From NCBI RefSeq assembly GCF_029223285.1, contig NZ_JARHUJ010000009.1:62001-126000 (forward strand): a stretch of DNA of 64,000 bases, given 5' to 3'. Shown piece after piece: positions 51,957-60,780 of the stretch. Positions within the stretch are counted from its first letter, which is position 1; the number at the start of each line of letters is the position of its first letter. The notes below the pieces were generated by a model that saw nothing but the letters and a program-made list of their open reading frames with translations, had not been told where the DNA came from and did no database searches. Position numbers and translations under genes: made by a program. Source of the stretch: Paraflavitalea sp. CAU 1676 (GTDB taxonomy: Bacteria; Bacteroidota; Bacteroidia; Chitinophagales; Chitinophagaceae).

Positions 51957-53525
51957 ATGAAAAAAGCGCTTATAATAGCTATTATGGGAAGTGTGACCCT
52001 GGGCACATCCTGTAAGAAGTACTTTGATATAAACGAGAACCCCAATAAGGCGACCACTGCGACGCCGGTGCTGATCCTTCCCAATGCGCTCACCACGACT
52101 GCATCTGTGTTGAACGGATTTAACTCTTACGGTTCGCAGCTGGTAGGTTATTCAGCGAATGCAGGTGGATACGGCGGTTTTGGTACGGCTATCACCTACA
52201 ACTTTTCGACTAACGACAACTCAGCCCGTTGGTCTGGCACTTATGATATGCTGGAAGATTATCAGGCTATCCTGGCTCCTACGGATACTATTCCAGGCAT
52301 GAAGTATTACAATGCCGTTGCCCGTATCATGAAAGTGCACGGCTTCCAGTTGCTGGTAGACGCTTACAACGATGTTCCCTATGAAGAAGCGTTGAAAGGG
52401 CTTGGAAAATTGTCTCCTGCTTATACCGATGCCAAGGTGATCTACAAAGATCTGGCCGATCAGCTTGACAAGGCGATTGCCGACATCAATGCTGCTCCCA
52501 CCACGCCTGGTATCCGTGAATTGAGTGCTACTGCGGACGTAATGTTCCATGCTGATATGAAAAGATGGAAGCAATTTGCCAATACACTGAAACTTCGCAT
52601 TTTGATCCGTGCGAGAGGTAAAGTGACTTTCTCCAACAGCACTTTCGACAACGCAGGTTTCCTGACTGCTGATGCAACTATCAATCCTGGTTACAGAAGG
52701 GATAACAACAGGCAGAATCCCAAGTGGAACACCTGGGGCTTCTCTTACACAGGTTCCGATGGCAGCAAATCCTGGATGCCTAATACGTTCATTTATTCAA
52801 TGTACAACGGTACGAGATTGTCTGATTCCAAACGCGGAGCGGCTATTTACTACCAGTTCCCCAGCGCGGCTCACAACCGTCTTGGTTATGAAAATACCAG
52901 CGTAATCGCCAGCCCTGGTGGCAGCTTCTGGTATCCCAGCACCAACAGAACCGGCACTTCTGCCGGTAATGCAACGGGTGTGTTGAAAGGCCCCGAAGCG
53001 AGCATGCCGATCATCACAGCAGCGGAAAGTTATTTCCTGCAAGCTGAAGCAGTGGTTCGTAACATAATTACTGGTGACGCCAAGGCGTTGTTCAATAAAG
53101 GAATCGAGGCTTCTTACACTTACCTGTACCAACTTCCTGATGGCACCCTCGCTGCCGGCAAAACGCCTGTTGCAGATGCTACAGCTTACGTAACAGATAA
53201 CATTGCCAGCCCCCTTGTAAACTTTGACCTGGCTACGGATGAAGCAAAGAAGATAGAAGCTATTATTACCCAGAAGTACATTGCCCTCAACTTCGTGAAT
53301 GGCGAGGAAGCCTGGAACGAATACAGAAGAACAGGTTATCCTACACTGTTGAACACAGCTGGTGCAACAGGATCACAAACTTTTGCGTCGACTGCGTCGG
53401 AGAGCACAAGACCTGACAGGCTCCCTACACGGATCTTGTATCCAACTTCCGAAGGTTCTTACAACACGACGAATGTTCCCAAGAACATTTCACCTTTCAC
53501 TTCTTTGATTTTCTGGGCTAAGTAA
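51957..53525 (+). CDS. SusD/RagB-family nutrient-binding lipoprotein, unit 2
   Basis: A 522-residue SusD-like_2 lipoprotein. Lipobox TLGTSC (Cys19), then KKYFDINENPNKAT, the usual D-x-N-x-x-P-N opening. Helical repeat region includes ARIMKVHGFQLLVDAYNDVPY (the V-D-x-Y-N-D-V-P-Y subgroup motif) and DMKRWKQFANTLKLRILIRA. The C-terminus keeps GEEAWNEYRRTGYPTLL and RILYPTSEGSYN. It starts 100 bp after susC and 17 bp before the DUF1735 gene, so all three are probably one operon. Binding partner of the unit 2 SusC. Confidence 0.94.
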   Translation: MKKALIIAIMGSVTLGTSCKKYFDINENPNKATTATPVLILPNALTTTASVLNGFNSYGSQLVGYSANAGGYGGFGTAITYNFSTNDNSARWSGTYDMLEDYQAILAPTDTIPGMKYYNAVARIMKVHGFQLLVDAYNDVPYEEALKGLGKLSPAYTDAKVIYKDLADQLDKAIADINAAPTTPGIRELSATADVMFHADMKRWKQFANTLKLRILIRARGKVTFSNSTFDNAGFLTADATINPGYRRDNNRQNPKWNTWGFSYTGSDGSKSWMPNTFIYSMYNGTRLSDSKRGAAIYYQFPSAAHNRLGYENTSVIASPGGSFWYPSTNRTGTSAGNATGVLKGPEASMPIITAAESYFLQAEAVVRNIITGDAKALFNKGIEASYTYLYQLPDGTLAAGKTPVADATAYVTDNIASPLVNFDLATDEAKKIEAIITQKYIALNFVNGEEAWNEYRRTGYPTLLNTAGATGSQTFASTASESTRPDRLPTRILYPTSEGSYNTTNVPKNISPFTSLIFWAK

Positions 53526-53542
53526 CTTTTAAAAACTTTAAG

Positions 53543-54442
53543 ATGAAACATCTCACAATAAAGACATTGTTGTTCTCGTCCCTCGCCTTCAGCCTGACTG
53601 GCTGTTTGAAGGAGGCTACCATGAACGTTGACCCGGAGACTGCGCAAAGCACGATCGCACTGGCTAACACCGGTAATAACCTGGCTGTTGCAAAATCTCA
53701 GTTCCCCGGCTTTTACTCTGACCTTGGGACGCTGAAACCAGGCGAATCGTCCACTTTCAATGTGAACGTAAGCTATTCCGGTGCTCAGGATGCTCCTGAA
53801 GATATCACTGTAAACCTGGGATTGGACAACGATCTGATGGCATATTATAATACCACCAACGGAGCGCATTATGAAGCTCCTCCCACGACTTTGTATTCAA
53901 TGCCGACTTCCGCAGTGATTAAAAAAGGTACGCGGATGGTACAGGTGCCTGTTAAGGTTACCTATACACCGACCTTTGATTTCTCGAAGAGCTATGGTTT
54001 GCCGATCAAGATCACTTCTGCCTCTAAAGGCAACATCAGTGTAAACTGGGGTAAAGCTGTTTACTCCTTCGGCTTGCGTAATATCTACGATGGTCACTAC
54101 TCACTGAGGTTGTATTCTTTAAGGGCTGGTGATCCTGCCAAGACGGGCACCCGTAATCGTGCAGAGGGCATGGACCTGGTTACTGTAGGCGGTAACAAGG
54201 TTCAGTTTGGCGAATTGCAGGTTTGGGCTGATAACACCGGCGTAGGCATTGGAAATCCGATCCTAACCGTTAACGGAGATAATTCGGTTGATGTGTCCAG
54301 TGACGGTGGTGCGATCAATGCTCCCGGTTACAATTGCCGTTATGTTCCTGCAGAAAAGGCTTTCTACGTATCCTTTACCTGGGGTGCGGGTCCTTCTGCG
54401 AGGCTGGCAACGGATACACTGGTGTATGTGCGTCCACGTTAA
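53543..54442 (+). CDS. DUF1735-type surface lipoprotein
   Basis: A 299-residue lipoprotein: MKHLTIKTLLFSSLAFSLTGC, Cys21. The N-terminal half fits the DUF1735 (BT_3987-like) immunoglobulin-like domain: STFNVNVSYSGAQDAPEDITVNLGLDNDLMAYYN, split by HYEAPPTTLYSMPTSAVIKKG and VPVKVTYTPTFDFSKSYGLPIKI. The C-terminal ~120 residues form another beta-rich domain (YDGHYSLRLYSLRAGDP). Such proteins are often encoded beside SusCD pairs as accessory ligand-binding lipoproteins. No catalytic motif is visible. It is the third gene of the unit 2 operon. Confidence 0.85.
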   Translation: MKHLTIKTLLFSSLAFSLTGCLKEATMNVDPETAQSTIALANTGNNLAVAKSQFPGFYSDLGTLKPGESSTFNVNVSYSGAQDAPEDITVNLGLDNDLMAYYNTTNGAHYEAPPTTLYSMPTSAVIKKGTRMVQVPVKVTYTPTFDFSKSYGLPIKITSASKGNISVNWGKAVYSFGLRNIYDGHYSLRLYSLRAGDPAKTGTRNRAEGMDLVTVGGNKVQFGELQVWADNTGVGIGNPILTVNGDNSVDVSSDGGAINAPGYNCRYVPAEKAFYVSFTWGAGPSARLATDTLVYVRPR

Positions 54443-54471
54443 TTGTTATATCAGGTTAATTGCTTAATATT

Positions 54472-54509
54472 GAGACCAGCTATTTTTGAATAGCTGGTCT
54501 CTTTTTTTT
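54472..54509 (+). terminator. Terminator of the SusCD unit 2 operon
   Basis: GAGACCAGCTATT (54472-54484) and AATAGCTGGTCTC (54489-54501) form a perfect 13-bp stem with a four-base loop, followed by eight Ts. It ends 2 bp before an in-frame ATG (54512) of the next gene. Confidence 0.93.
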
Positions 54510-54547
54510 ATATGAACCTCTTCTCTAAACTTTTTAAATCGTTGTCT

Positions 54548-55219
54548 ATGAGAAAATGTAGCCTGCTGGCCTTACTACTCGTATTACTCGCTGCGACACC
54601 TTATAGTTTGTTTGCCCAGGTTGTTACGGTCGAGAAAACTTTGCTCAATACATTCCTGCTCTCCAAATTTTATGCGGGAAAGGTTTTTTTGAAGAATGGA
54701 GCTGTTCAGGAAGCTGACTTGAATTACGACACAGAGACAAAAAACGTCGTATTCAAAAGCAATGGTCAGATCATGACTGTTACCAATCATGCGGATGTCG
54801 ACTCCATCATCATGGCCAACCGGAAATTTGTTCCCTTTGAATCTACTTTCTACGAAGTGTTGGAAAACTCTACCATTGGGCTGTTCGCCACCTATATTAA
54901 CAAGCGGAAACCGATCGTTGCTTCTACCAACAAGGAAGGTACTAAGCGTGGTGTCAGCGACAATGCCAATAGTGCGGTGGCGCCTGCTTATGTTAGCCGC
55001 CCGAATCAGTTAAATTACAAGGTGGATGTGCTCAGTCAATACTGGCTCAAAAGAGGGAACAGTTTTTATAAAGCGAACAACGAGAAACAGTTGTTGAAGG
55101 TATTTCCACTTAAAGACAACGAGGTTATAAAGAACTATATTAAAGAGAATAATATTGATTTCGGCAATCCGGATGATCTGATCAGGCTGGTTGCTTACTG
55201 CAATACACAGTTGAAGTAG
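54548..55219 (+). CDS. Exported protein of unknown function next to SusCD unit 2
   Basis: A 223-residue protein from the ATG at 54548, chosen because it begins a canonical signal peptide (RKCSLLALLLVLLAATPYSLFAQ) and because the earlier ATG at 54512 abuts a terminator. The mature protein has FYAGKVFLKNGAVQEADLNYD and TKNVVFKSNGQIMTVTNHADVDSI, a beta-rich pattern seen in many Bacteroidota exported proteins of unknown role. A C-terminal helical part (LKVFPLKDNEVIKNYIKENNID) follows. No cysteine lipobox. It has its own terminator and may be read from a promoter inside or beyond the preceding hairpin. Confidence 0.75.
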   Translation: MRKCSLLALLLVLLAATPYSLFAQVVTVEKTLLNTFLLSKFYAGKVFLKNGAVQEADLNYDTETKNVVFKSNGQIMTVTNHADVDSIIMANRKFVPFESTFYEVLENSTIGLFATYINKRKPIVASTNKEGTKRGVSDNANSAVAPAYVSRPNQLNYKVDVLSQYWLKRGNSFYKANNEKQLLKVFPLKDNEVIKNYIKENNIDFGNPDDLIRLVAYCNTQLK

Positions 55220-55241
55220 TTAGTATAGAAATTCTTCTATT

Positions 55242-55279
55242 GCCCCTGCCGGTCCGTTCCGGCAGGGGCTTTTGTTTTT
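55242..55279 (+). terminator. Terminator after the unknown exported protein
   Basis: GCCCCTGCCGG (55242-55252) and CCGGCAGGGGC (55259-55269) form a perfect 11-bp stem with a six-base loop, then TTTTGTTTTT. Confidence 0.93.
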
Positions 55280-55450
55280 AACCTGCCCTGGAAGGCAGGA
55301 CTGATGTGGGTTTGAGAGGATCGCGTTTCCGATCGCATTAGTCGAAGTGCGGCTTTTTGCAAGCCGGCATAGTGATATCTAACGGTGTCTTTATCGAAGA
55401 TGCAGATTCAAGTAGCGTTTCTCACATTGGCAAGTATTTGTTGTTAAAAT

Positions 55451-55482
55451 TTTGTAAAAGGCATGATATTTTCTTATATTTA
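55451..55482 (+). promoter_or_regulatory. Predicted promoter of susC unit 3
   Basis: TTTG (55451-55454), 20 bp, then TATATTTA (55475-55482), one mismatch from TAnnTTTG. It implies a leader of ~22 nt before the ATG at 55511. The 55280-55450 stretch before it shows no gene. Confidence 0.55.
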
Positions 55483-55510
55483 ATAAGTTCAAACCAAAAT
55501 TAACTGTCAC

Positions 55511-58500
55511 ATGAGAAAATTTCTATCACTGCTTGCAGTGCTGGCATGCCTTGCATTGCCCACACTGTCACAAACGAGGTCTGTCACAGGCCGCATTACA
55601 GATGTCTTAGGAAGCCCCGTTCCGTTTGCATCTGTTGTTGTTAAAAGTTCCAAAGTTGGCGTTACTTCCGATGAAAATGGTGGCTTCAGGATCAATGCAG
55701 CCACCGGAGATGTATTGGTCATTACAGCGGTTGGCATGAAGCCTGCTGAAATAACCGTTGGCACGGGTGATGTCATCTCTGCCCGCGTAGAGCGGGTGAG
55801 CGCCATGGATGAAGTGGTGGTAACGGCCATGGGCATCAGGAGAGAGAAGAAAGCGTTGGGTTATGCTGTACAGGAAGTAAAGGGAGAGAATTTAACCGTT
55901 GCCAAATCGCTGGATGTGAGTTCTTCACTTGCGGGCAAAGTCGCTGGCGTTCAACTGGTCGGTTCACCCAGTTCCACGTACGACAATGCGGAGATCCTGA
56001 TCCGGGGTGTTACAGGTCTCGGTCCACAGTCGCCTATTTTTGTCGTGGACGGTACCATTACTAACCAATCGGCGGTGATTATGGATAACGTGGAAAACAT
56101 TTCCGTGTTGAAAGGACCTGCTGCTACAGCATTGTATGGACAACGTGCCGCTAATGGCGCCGTTATCATTACGATGAAGAAGGGCACTCGTAAAAAGGTA
56201 AGCGGCGTGGATGTAAACCTTGGTGTGACGGCGGAAAGGCTTGCCATTATTCCTCCTTATCAAAACCAGTATGCTGGTGGATATTCTTCAAACTACGCTA
56301 CCAAAAAATCATTAAATCCGTCGGGCTGGACAGGCCCCGATTTTTTGGATGACCAGGGATATTACATTTTCCACTATCGCCCATCGAAAGGGCATCCTGC
56401 ATCCTGGGCTCCTTTTGAAGGACAACGGATGCTGGAATATGGTGCCGATGAAAGCTGGGGCCCTAAGATTGATGGTTCTCTTTATCGTCCGTATTACTCC
56501 TGGTATCCCGGAGCCGAATTTGGCCAGCTTGTACCCATGACAGCTCAAGCGGATAACGTTAAGAACTTCTTTCGCACCGGCGTTAACCTGAATAACTCTG
56601 TCAGTTTTTATAGTGGGGGAGAAGGGTATAACTTCCGGGCAACATATGGCAATCAAAACAGAACCCTTGTTATTCCCAATTCGAAAAGGGACCAGAATCA
56701 ATTTGGTATCAACGGTTCGGTGGATGTAGGCAAATACATGGTGGTCTCTACCGATCTTACCTATACTACTTCCAATACAAAGGGTAAACCACTGGAAGGC
56801 TACAGGCTGGATGGTCTGAACATTCAACAGAACTTCAACCAGTGGTTTCAACGGCAATTGGATATTGATCGGATGAAACAATACCGGCAGCCTGACGGCA
56901 GCCTTAACTCCTGGAATATTGGAGACCCAAATAACACGGGGAATTTCGCCGATTATAGTGTTCCCCAATACTGGGATAACCCGTACTTCGTGGTGAATGA
57001 GAACTACGGCACGCAACGGAACAATCGGTTGGTTGGTAATGTTGGTCTGAACATTAAGTTCAATAATCACTTCAACCTGCAGTCTTATGCAAGGATGAAC
57101 AGTTATAGCAATCAAAATGATTTCAAAACAGCTACCGGTGGATTGAACCTTGATGCCTACGAAATTCTGCAGAATAACTATCGGGAAATGAACTATGAGA
57201 CCAATCTAAACTACAGAAATAAATTTGGTGTGATCTCCGTCGATGGTTTGGTGGGAGGTAATATTCGTCAGGAGTATTTCAGTCAGCTCTCAGAAGCTAC
57301 TGCAGGTGGCCTTAGTTCTCCCAACTATTTTGATATCCGCGCTTCCATTGCAAAGCCAACAGCGCTCCGTTCTTACTCAAAAAAGCGCGTGAACAGCATT
57401 TATGGTAAGGTGTCTGTTGGATATGATGATGTAGTATTCCTGGAAGGTACTTTGCGTAATGATTGGTCTTCCGCACTGCCCGAATCAGACAACTCCTATT
57501 TATATCCATCCATAAGCTCCAGCTTCGTGTTTACCGAGCTGTTGAAGACTTCGGGTATTACAAACGTGGTGACCTTTGGTAAGTTGCGCCTTTCGTATGC
57601 TTCTGTTGGTTCCGATCTCAATCCGCATGAATTGAACACTGCTATCAATATCGGTTCTTTTTATGGTAGTAACTTCTCAGTGGCTATCGGCGACCGCTTA
57701 AGAGGCGGAGATATTCCGGTAAAACCATCTTTGACAAGTGCCTATGAAGCAGGTGTTGAATTAAGATTTTTTAACCGCATAGGACTGGACGTAGCAGTGT
57801 ATCAAAACAACAATACCAATCAGATCCTGCCGGTGGATGTTTCGCCGGCGAGCGGGTTTTCATCTGTGCAGATCAACGCAGGAAAGATCGTTAGCAAGGG
57901 GATTGAGATCTCACTTAGCGGCTCACCTGTTGCTTCAAAGGATTTCAGTTGGGAGGTTAGCCTCAACTGGGCAAGAAATACAAATATGGTCGAAGAGCTT
58001 TATCCCGGACTCAATACTTACCTGTATGCCACAAACCGGTATGATACACGCCTGGAGCACCGTGTAGGTAAAGAATGGGGTATGTACGTGGGTCGTAAAT
58101 GGAAAACTGATCCTGCTACAGGGAAAACCCTGATCAATTACAATCAAAGTACCAGCGGCACTAAGAGTTCTACTGGTATGCCGGAGTATGAGACCAACAA
58201 AGATATTGGCCAGGTGTTGCCGAAATGGACCGGTGGTATGTTCAACGCGATGCGGTATAAGAACTTCGACCTGACTTTCTCGATCGACTATCAAAGCGGC
58301 GGTCTGTTTTATTCCGAAACCAGGAACTTCAATACGGGCGCTGGTTTGTCGGAAGAAACAGTTGGCGTTAACGACAAAGGAAATGACTGGAGAGACTATC
58401 CCGGAACCTGGACATTTGACGGTGGCAACACTGGCAAAGGTGGTATTCTCATACCAGGCGTATTCAATGATGGTAAAGGAACTCCCAACAACCGATATAT

Positions 58501-58801
58501 TACTGCAAGAGGTTTTTGGTACACCGCTCGCCAAATGGATGCAAGCAATGTACTGTTAGATGCTTCTTACATTAAGCTTAGGGAGGTTCGTTTTGGCTAT
58601 AGTCTCCCAACAAGGATAATCCAAAAGTTGGGGATTGCCAAGAGCGTCAATTTCGGAATCATCGTTCAGAATGCCTGGCTGATCTGGGCTAATTCGAAGA
58701 AATATGGCGTAGATCCTTCCGAACTGGAGGTATTCTATCGTGAAGGCGGTCAATTATCTGCTACCAGGCAGATTGGCGCCAACCTACGTGTAAGCTTCTA
58801 A
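55511..58801 (+). CDS. SusC/RagA-family TonB-linked outer-membrane protein, unit 3
   Basis: A 1096-residue TonB-dependent importer. Signal peptide MRKFLSLLAVLACLALPTLSQ. CarboxypepD_reg-like domain at ~24-100 (VTGRITDVLGSPVPFASVVVK). Plug at ~110-225 (LIRGVTGLGPQSPIFVVDGTI, SVLKGPAATALYGQRAANGAV). The barrel contains YGADESWGPKIDGSLYRPYYS, close to unit 1, and ends ATRQIGANLRVSF. It is ~50 residues longer than units 1 and 2, mainly in the plug/early barrel and a late loop. SusD follows after 31 bp. The similarity to unit 1 points to a duplication with unit 2 between them. Confidence 0.95.
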   Translation: MRKFLSLLAVLACLALPTLSQTRSVTGRITDVLGSPVPFASVVVKSSKVGVTSDENGGFRINAATGDVLVITAVGMKPAEITVGTGDVISARVERVSAMDEVVVTAMGIRREKKALGYAVQEVKGENLTVAKSLDVSSSLAGKVAGVQLVGSPSSTYDNAEILIRGVTGLGPQSPIFVVDGTITNQSAVIMDNVENISVLKGPAATALYGQRAANGAVIITMKKGTRKKVSGVDVNLGVTAERLAIIPPYQNQYAGGYSSNYATKKSLNPSGWTGPDFLDDQGYYIFHYRPSKGHPASWAPFEGQRMLEYGADESWGPKIDGSLYRPYYSWYPGAEFGQLVPMTAQADNVKNFFRTGVNLNNSVSFYSGGEGYNFRATYGNQNRTLVIPNSKRDQNQFGINGSVDVGKYMVVSTDLTYTTSNTKGKPLEGYRLDGLNIQQNFNQWFQRQLDIDRMKQYRQPDGSLNSWNIGDPNNTGNFADYSVPQYWDNPYFVVNENYGTQRNNRLVGNVGLNIKFNNHFNLQSYARMNSYSNQNDFKTATGGLNLDAYEILQNNYREMNYETNLNYRNKFGVISVDGLVGGNIRQEYFSQLSEATAGGLSSPNYFDIRASIAKPTALRSYSKKRVNSIYGKVSVGYDDVVFLEGTLRNDWSSALPESDNSYLYPSISSSFVFTELLKTSGITNVVTFGKLRLSYASVGSDLNPHELNTAINIGSFYGSNFSVAIGDRLRGGDIPVKPSLTSAYEAGVELRFFNRIGLDVAVYQNNNTNQILPVDVSPASGFSSVQINAGKIVSKGIEISLSGSPVASKDFSWEVSLNWARNTNMVEELYPGLNTYLYATNRYDTRLEHRVGKEWGMYVGRKWKTDPATGKTLINYNQSTSGTKSSTGMPEYETNKDIGQVLPKWTGGMFNAMRYKNFDLTFSIDYQSGGLFYSETRNFNTGAGLSEETVGVNDKGNDWRDYPGTWTFDGGNTGKGGILIPGVFNDGKGTPNNRYITARGFWYTARQMDASNVLLDASYIKLREVRFGYSLPTRIIQKLGIAKSVNFGIIVQNAWLIWANSKKYGVDPSELEVFYREGGQLSATRQIGANLRVSF
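55527..55540 (+). promoter_or_regulatory. Start-proximal hairpin in susC unit 3
   Basis: CACTGCTTGCAGTG, offset +17 to +30. In RNA the centre is G(CUUG)C, a known stable tetraloop arrangement. Confidence 0.4.
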
Positions 58802-58832
58802 CCATTTTCGAAAGAACCTTAATGTATTTGAA

Positions 58833-60311
58833 ATGAAAAAAATAATCGGAATAATAAGTGTATCCCTGCTTGTGGCAGGATGTAATAAATTCGGAGACAC
58901 AAATGTCGATCCAACTCAATTGCTAAGTGCTGCAACGAAGAATTTGCTGACGAACTCTTTACAGGCCTTTCCCGATTTAACAATGGGCAATATCGCCGGA
59001 AGCAGACTTGCTGCGCTTTATGTTCAACATCTGGCAGAAGGTCCATATCCCGGGCCATCCCTTTACAATGACAGAAACCAGACATTTACGGCCTGGTATG
59101 CCGGATCGGGCGCCGTTACCCCCCCATCCAATCTGAATGGGCCCTTATATAATCTTCAAACGATCATCAATTACAATAATGAAGGCAACGTATCGGCAAC
59201 CCCCAGTCTCAATGGAGCCAAGGACAACCAGATTGCTGTGGCCAGGATCCTGAAAGCCTACTTTTTCCTCCTGATGACCGATCGCTGGGGCGACATCCCT
59301 TATTCCAATGCTTTAAAGGGAGCCCAGGCTTTTTCGCCTACGTACGACAAACAGCAGGATATTTACACAGGCCTTTTCAAAGAGCTTTCTGAAGCCGTGG
59401 CACAAATCAAGGAAGGGGAGGCAGGTGTTACGGGCGACATTTTGTTTGATGGGGATATGGCTGCCTGGAAACGTTTTGCCAATACCACCAGGATGATTAT
59501 GGCACTGCGCCTTTCCAAAGCCGATCCTGCGAAAGGGAAGACAGAGTTTGCTGCGGCCATTTCGGCAGGTGTGATAACTAGCAATGCTCAGAATATCTTG
59601 TACAAATTTGTTGCGGGTGACCCCAACAACTACAATCCCTGGTACAACAACTATTCCGTGAGTAACCGGAACGACTATGCCATCAGCACAACGATGACGA
59701 ATTATATGACCCCCAAGAATGATCCCCGTTTGCCCATCTACGGAGAGGTGTTGGGCGGCAAGGTCGTAGGATTGCCTTATGGCAGGAGTGCTGCCGTTAA
59801 TATACCATCGGCATTTAGTCGTATAGGTTCTTATTTTAGGGGCCAGGGTTCGGCGATGCCTATTTTTACCTATGCACAGGTATTGTTTTGCCGGGCAGAA
59901 GCAGCCAAGCTGGGATATGGAGGCGCACCAGACGACGCGACAGCAGAAACCCTGTATAAGGACGCTATAAAGGCTTCCTGGCAACAATATGGTGTATTTG
60001 ATCAGACAGCCTATGACACTTATATAGCACTCCCTGAAGTAGTCTATTCATCAGCTACCGGACAGGAAAAGATCATCACGGAGAAATGGGTGCATGCTTA
60101 CCTGAATAGCTGGGAGGCCTGGAACGATTGGCGCAGGACTGGTTTCCCCAAGTTGACAGCTGCCCAGGATGCGGTGGATCCGCGTGGTATTCCATTGCGG
60201 ATCGGATATCCGACCACTGAGTCTTCCCTGAACAAGACGAATTACGACAAAGCAGTAACCGATCTCGGTGGCAAAGACGACAATTACGCCAAGATGTGGT
60301 GGGTTAAATAA
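58833..60311 (+). CDS. SusD/RagB-family nutrient-binding lipoprotein, unit 3
   Basis: A 492-residue SusD-like_2 lipoprotein. Lipobox LLVAGC (Cys17), then NKFGDTNVDPTQL. The helical core includes ARILKAYFFLLMTDRWGDIPYS, AWKRFANTTRMIMALRLSKADP and NPWYNNYSVSNRNDYAIS, each with a clear counterpart in the unit 1 SusD. The C-terminus has NSWEAWNDWRRTGFPKL and RIGYPTTESSLN. It pairs with the unit 3 SusC and is closed by a strong terminator 18 bp after the stop. Confidence 0.94.
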   Translation: MKKIIGIISVSLLVAGCNKFGDTNVDPTQLLSAATKNLLTNSLQAFPDLTMGNIAGSRLAALYVQHLAEGPYPGPSLYNDRNQTFTAWYAGSGAVTPPSNLNGPLYNLQTIINYNNEGNVSATPSLNGAKDNQIAVARILKAYFFLLMTDRWGDIPYSNALKGAQAFSPTYDKQQDIYTGLFKELSEAVAQIKEGEAGVTGDILFDGDMAAWKRFANTTRMIMALRLSKADPAKGKTEFAAAISAGVITSNAQNILYKFVAGDPNNYNPWYNNYSVSNRNDYAISTTMTNYMTPKNDPRLPIYGEVLGGKVVGLPYGRSAAVNIPSAFSRIGSYFRGQGSAMPIFTYAQVLFCRAEAAKLGYGGAPDDATAETLYKDAIKASWQQYGVFDQTAYDTYIALPEVVYSSATGQEKIITEKWVHAYLNSWEAWNDWRRTGFPKLTAAQDAVDPRGIPLRIGYPTTESSLNKTNYDKAVTDLGGKDDNYAKMWWVK

Positions 60312-60329
60312 TCTCAACTTCTCATAAGT

Positions 60330-60362
60330 AAAAGGACTGCCTCCAAAGGGCAGTCCTTTTTT
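60330..60362 (+). terminator. Terminator of SusCD unit 3
   Basis: AAAAGGACTGCC (60330-60341) and GGCAGTCCTTTT (60349-60360) form a perfect 12-bp stem with a seven-base loop, ending in a T run. Confidence 0.93.
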
Positions 60363-60429
60363 AATGTCAAGAGAAAATAGGCGTATTAAGGAATTGGTGG
60401 TAATTTTACCGGCCTTAATATGTTTAAGC

Positions 60430-60744
60430 ATGGATAACCAAAGTCAGCAACCGAATCAACTTAATATTGAGATCAGTGAAGAAATAGCAGAAGGTATGTA
60501 CGCTAACCTGGCTATCATTACTCATTCGCATGCTGAGTTTGTGATCGATTTCGTGAATGTGATGCCTGGCACTCCCAAAAGCCGGGTTAAGTCGCGCATT
60601 ATTCTAACGCCACAGCACGCCAAGCGTTTCATGAAAGCCCTCACGGAAAATGTTAACCGTTTTGAATCACTTAACGGTAAAATTCAAGACCTCGAGGAAG
60701 TACAGCTTCCCTTGAACTTCGGCGGTCCTACTGCCCAGGCCTGA
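60430..60744 (+). CDS. DUF3467 family protein
   Basis: A 104-residue protein from the ATG at 60430; the frame is open from 60364, but that start lies directly on the preceding terminator. The DUF3467 pattern is clear: LNIEISEEIAEGMYANLAIITHSHAEFVIDFVNVMPG, then KSRIILTPQHAKRFMKALTENVNRFE. Cytoplasmic, no signal peptide. The family is widespread in Bacteroidota and its function is unknown to me. It converges on radC with a 36-bp gap. Confidence 0.9.
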   Translation: MDNQSQQPNQLNIEISEEIAEGMYANLAIITHSHAEFVIDFVNVMPGTPKSRVKSRIILTPQHAKRFMKALTENVNRFESLNGKIQDLEEVQLPLNFGGPTAQA

Positions 60745-60780
60745 TGCCTTTATAGGCCAGCGTGTTTCACAATATGAACG

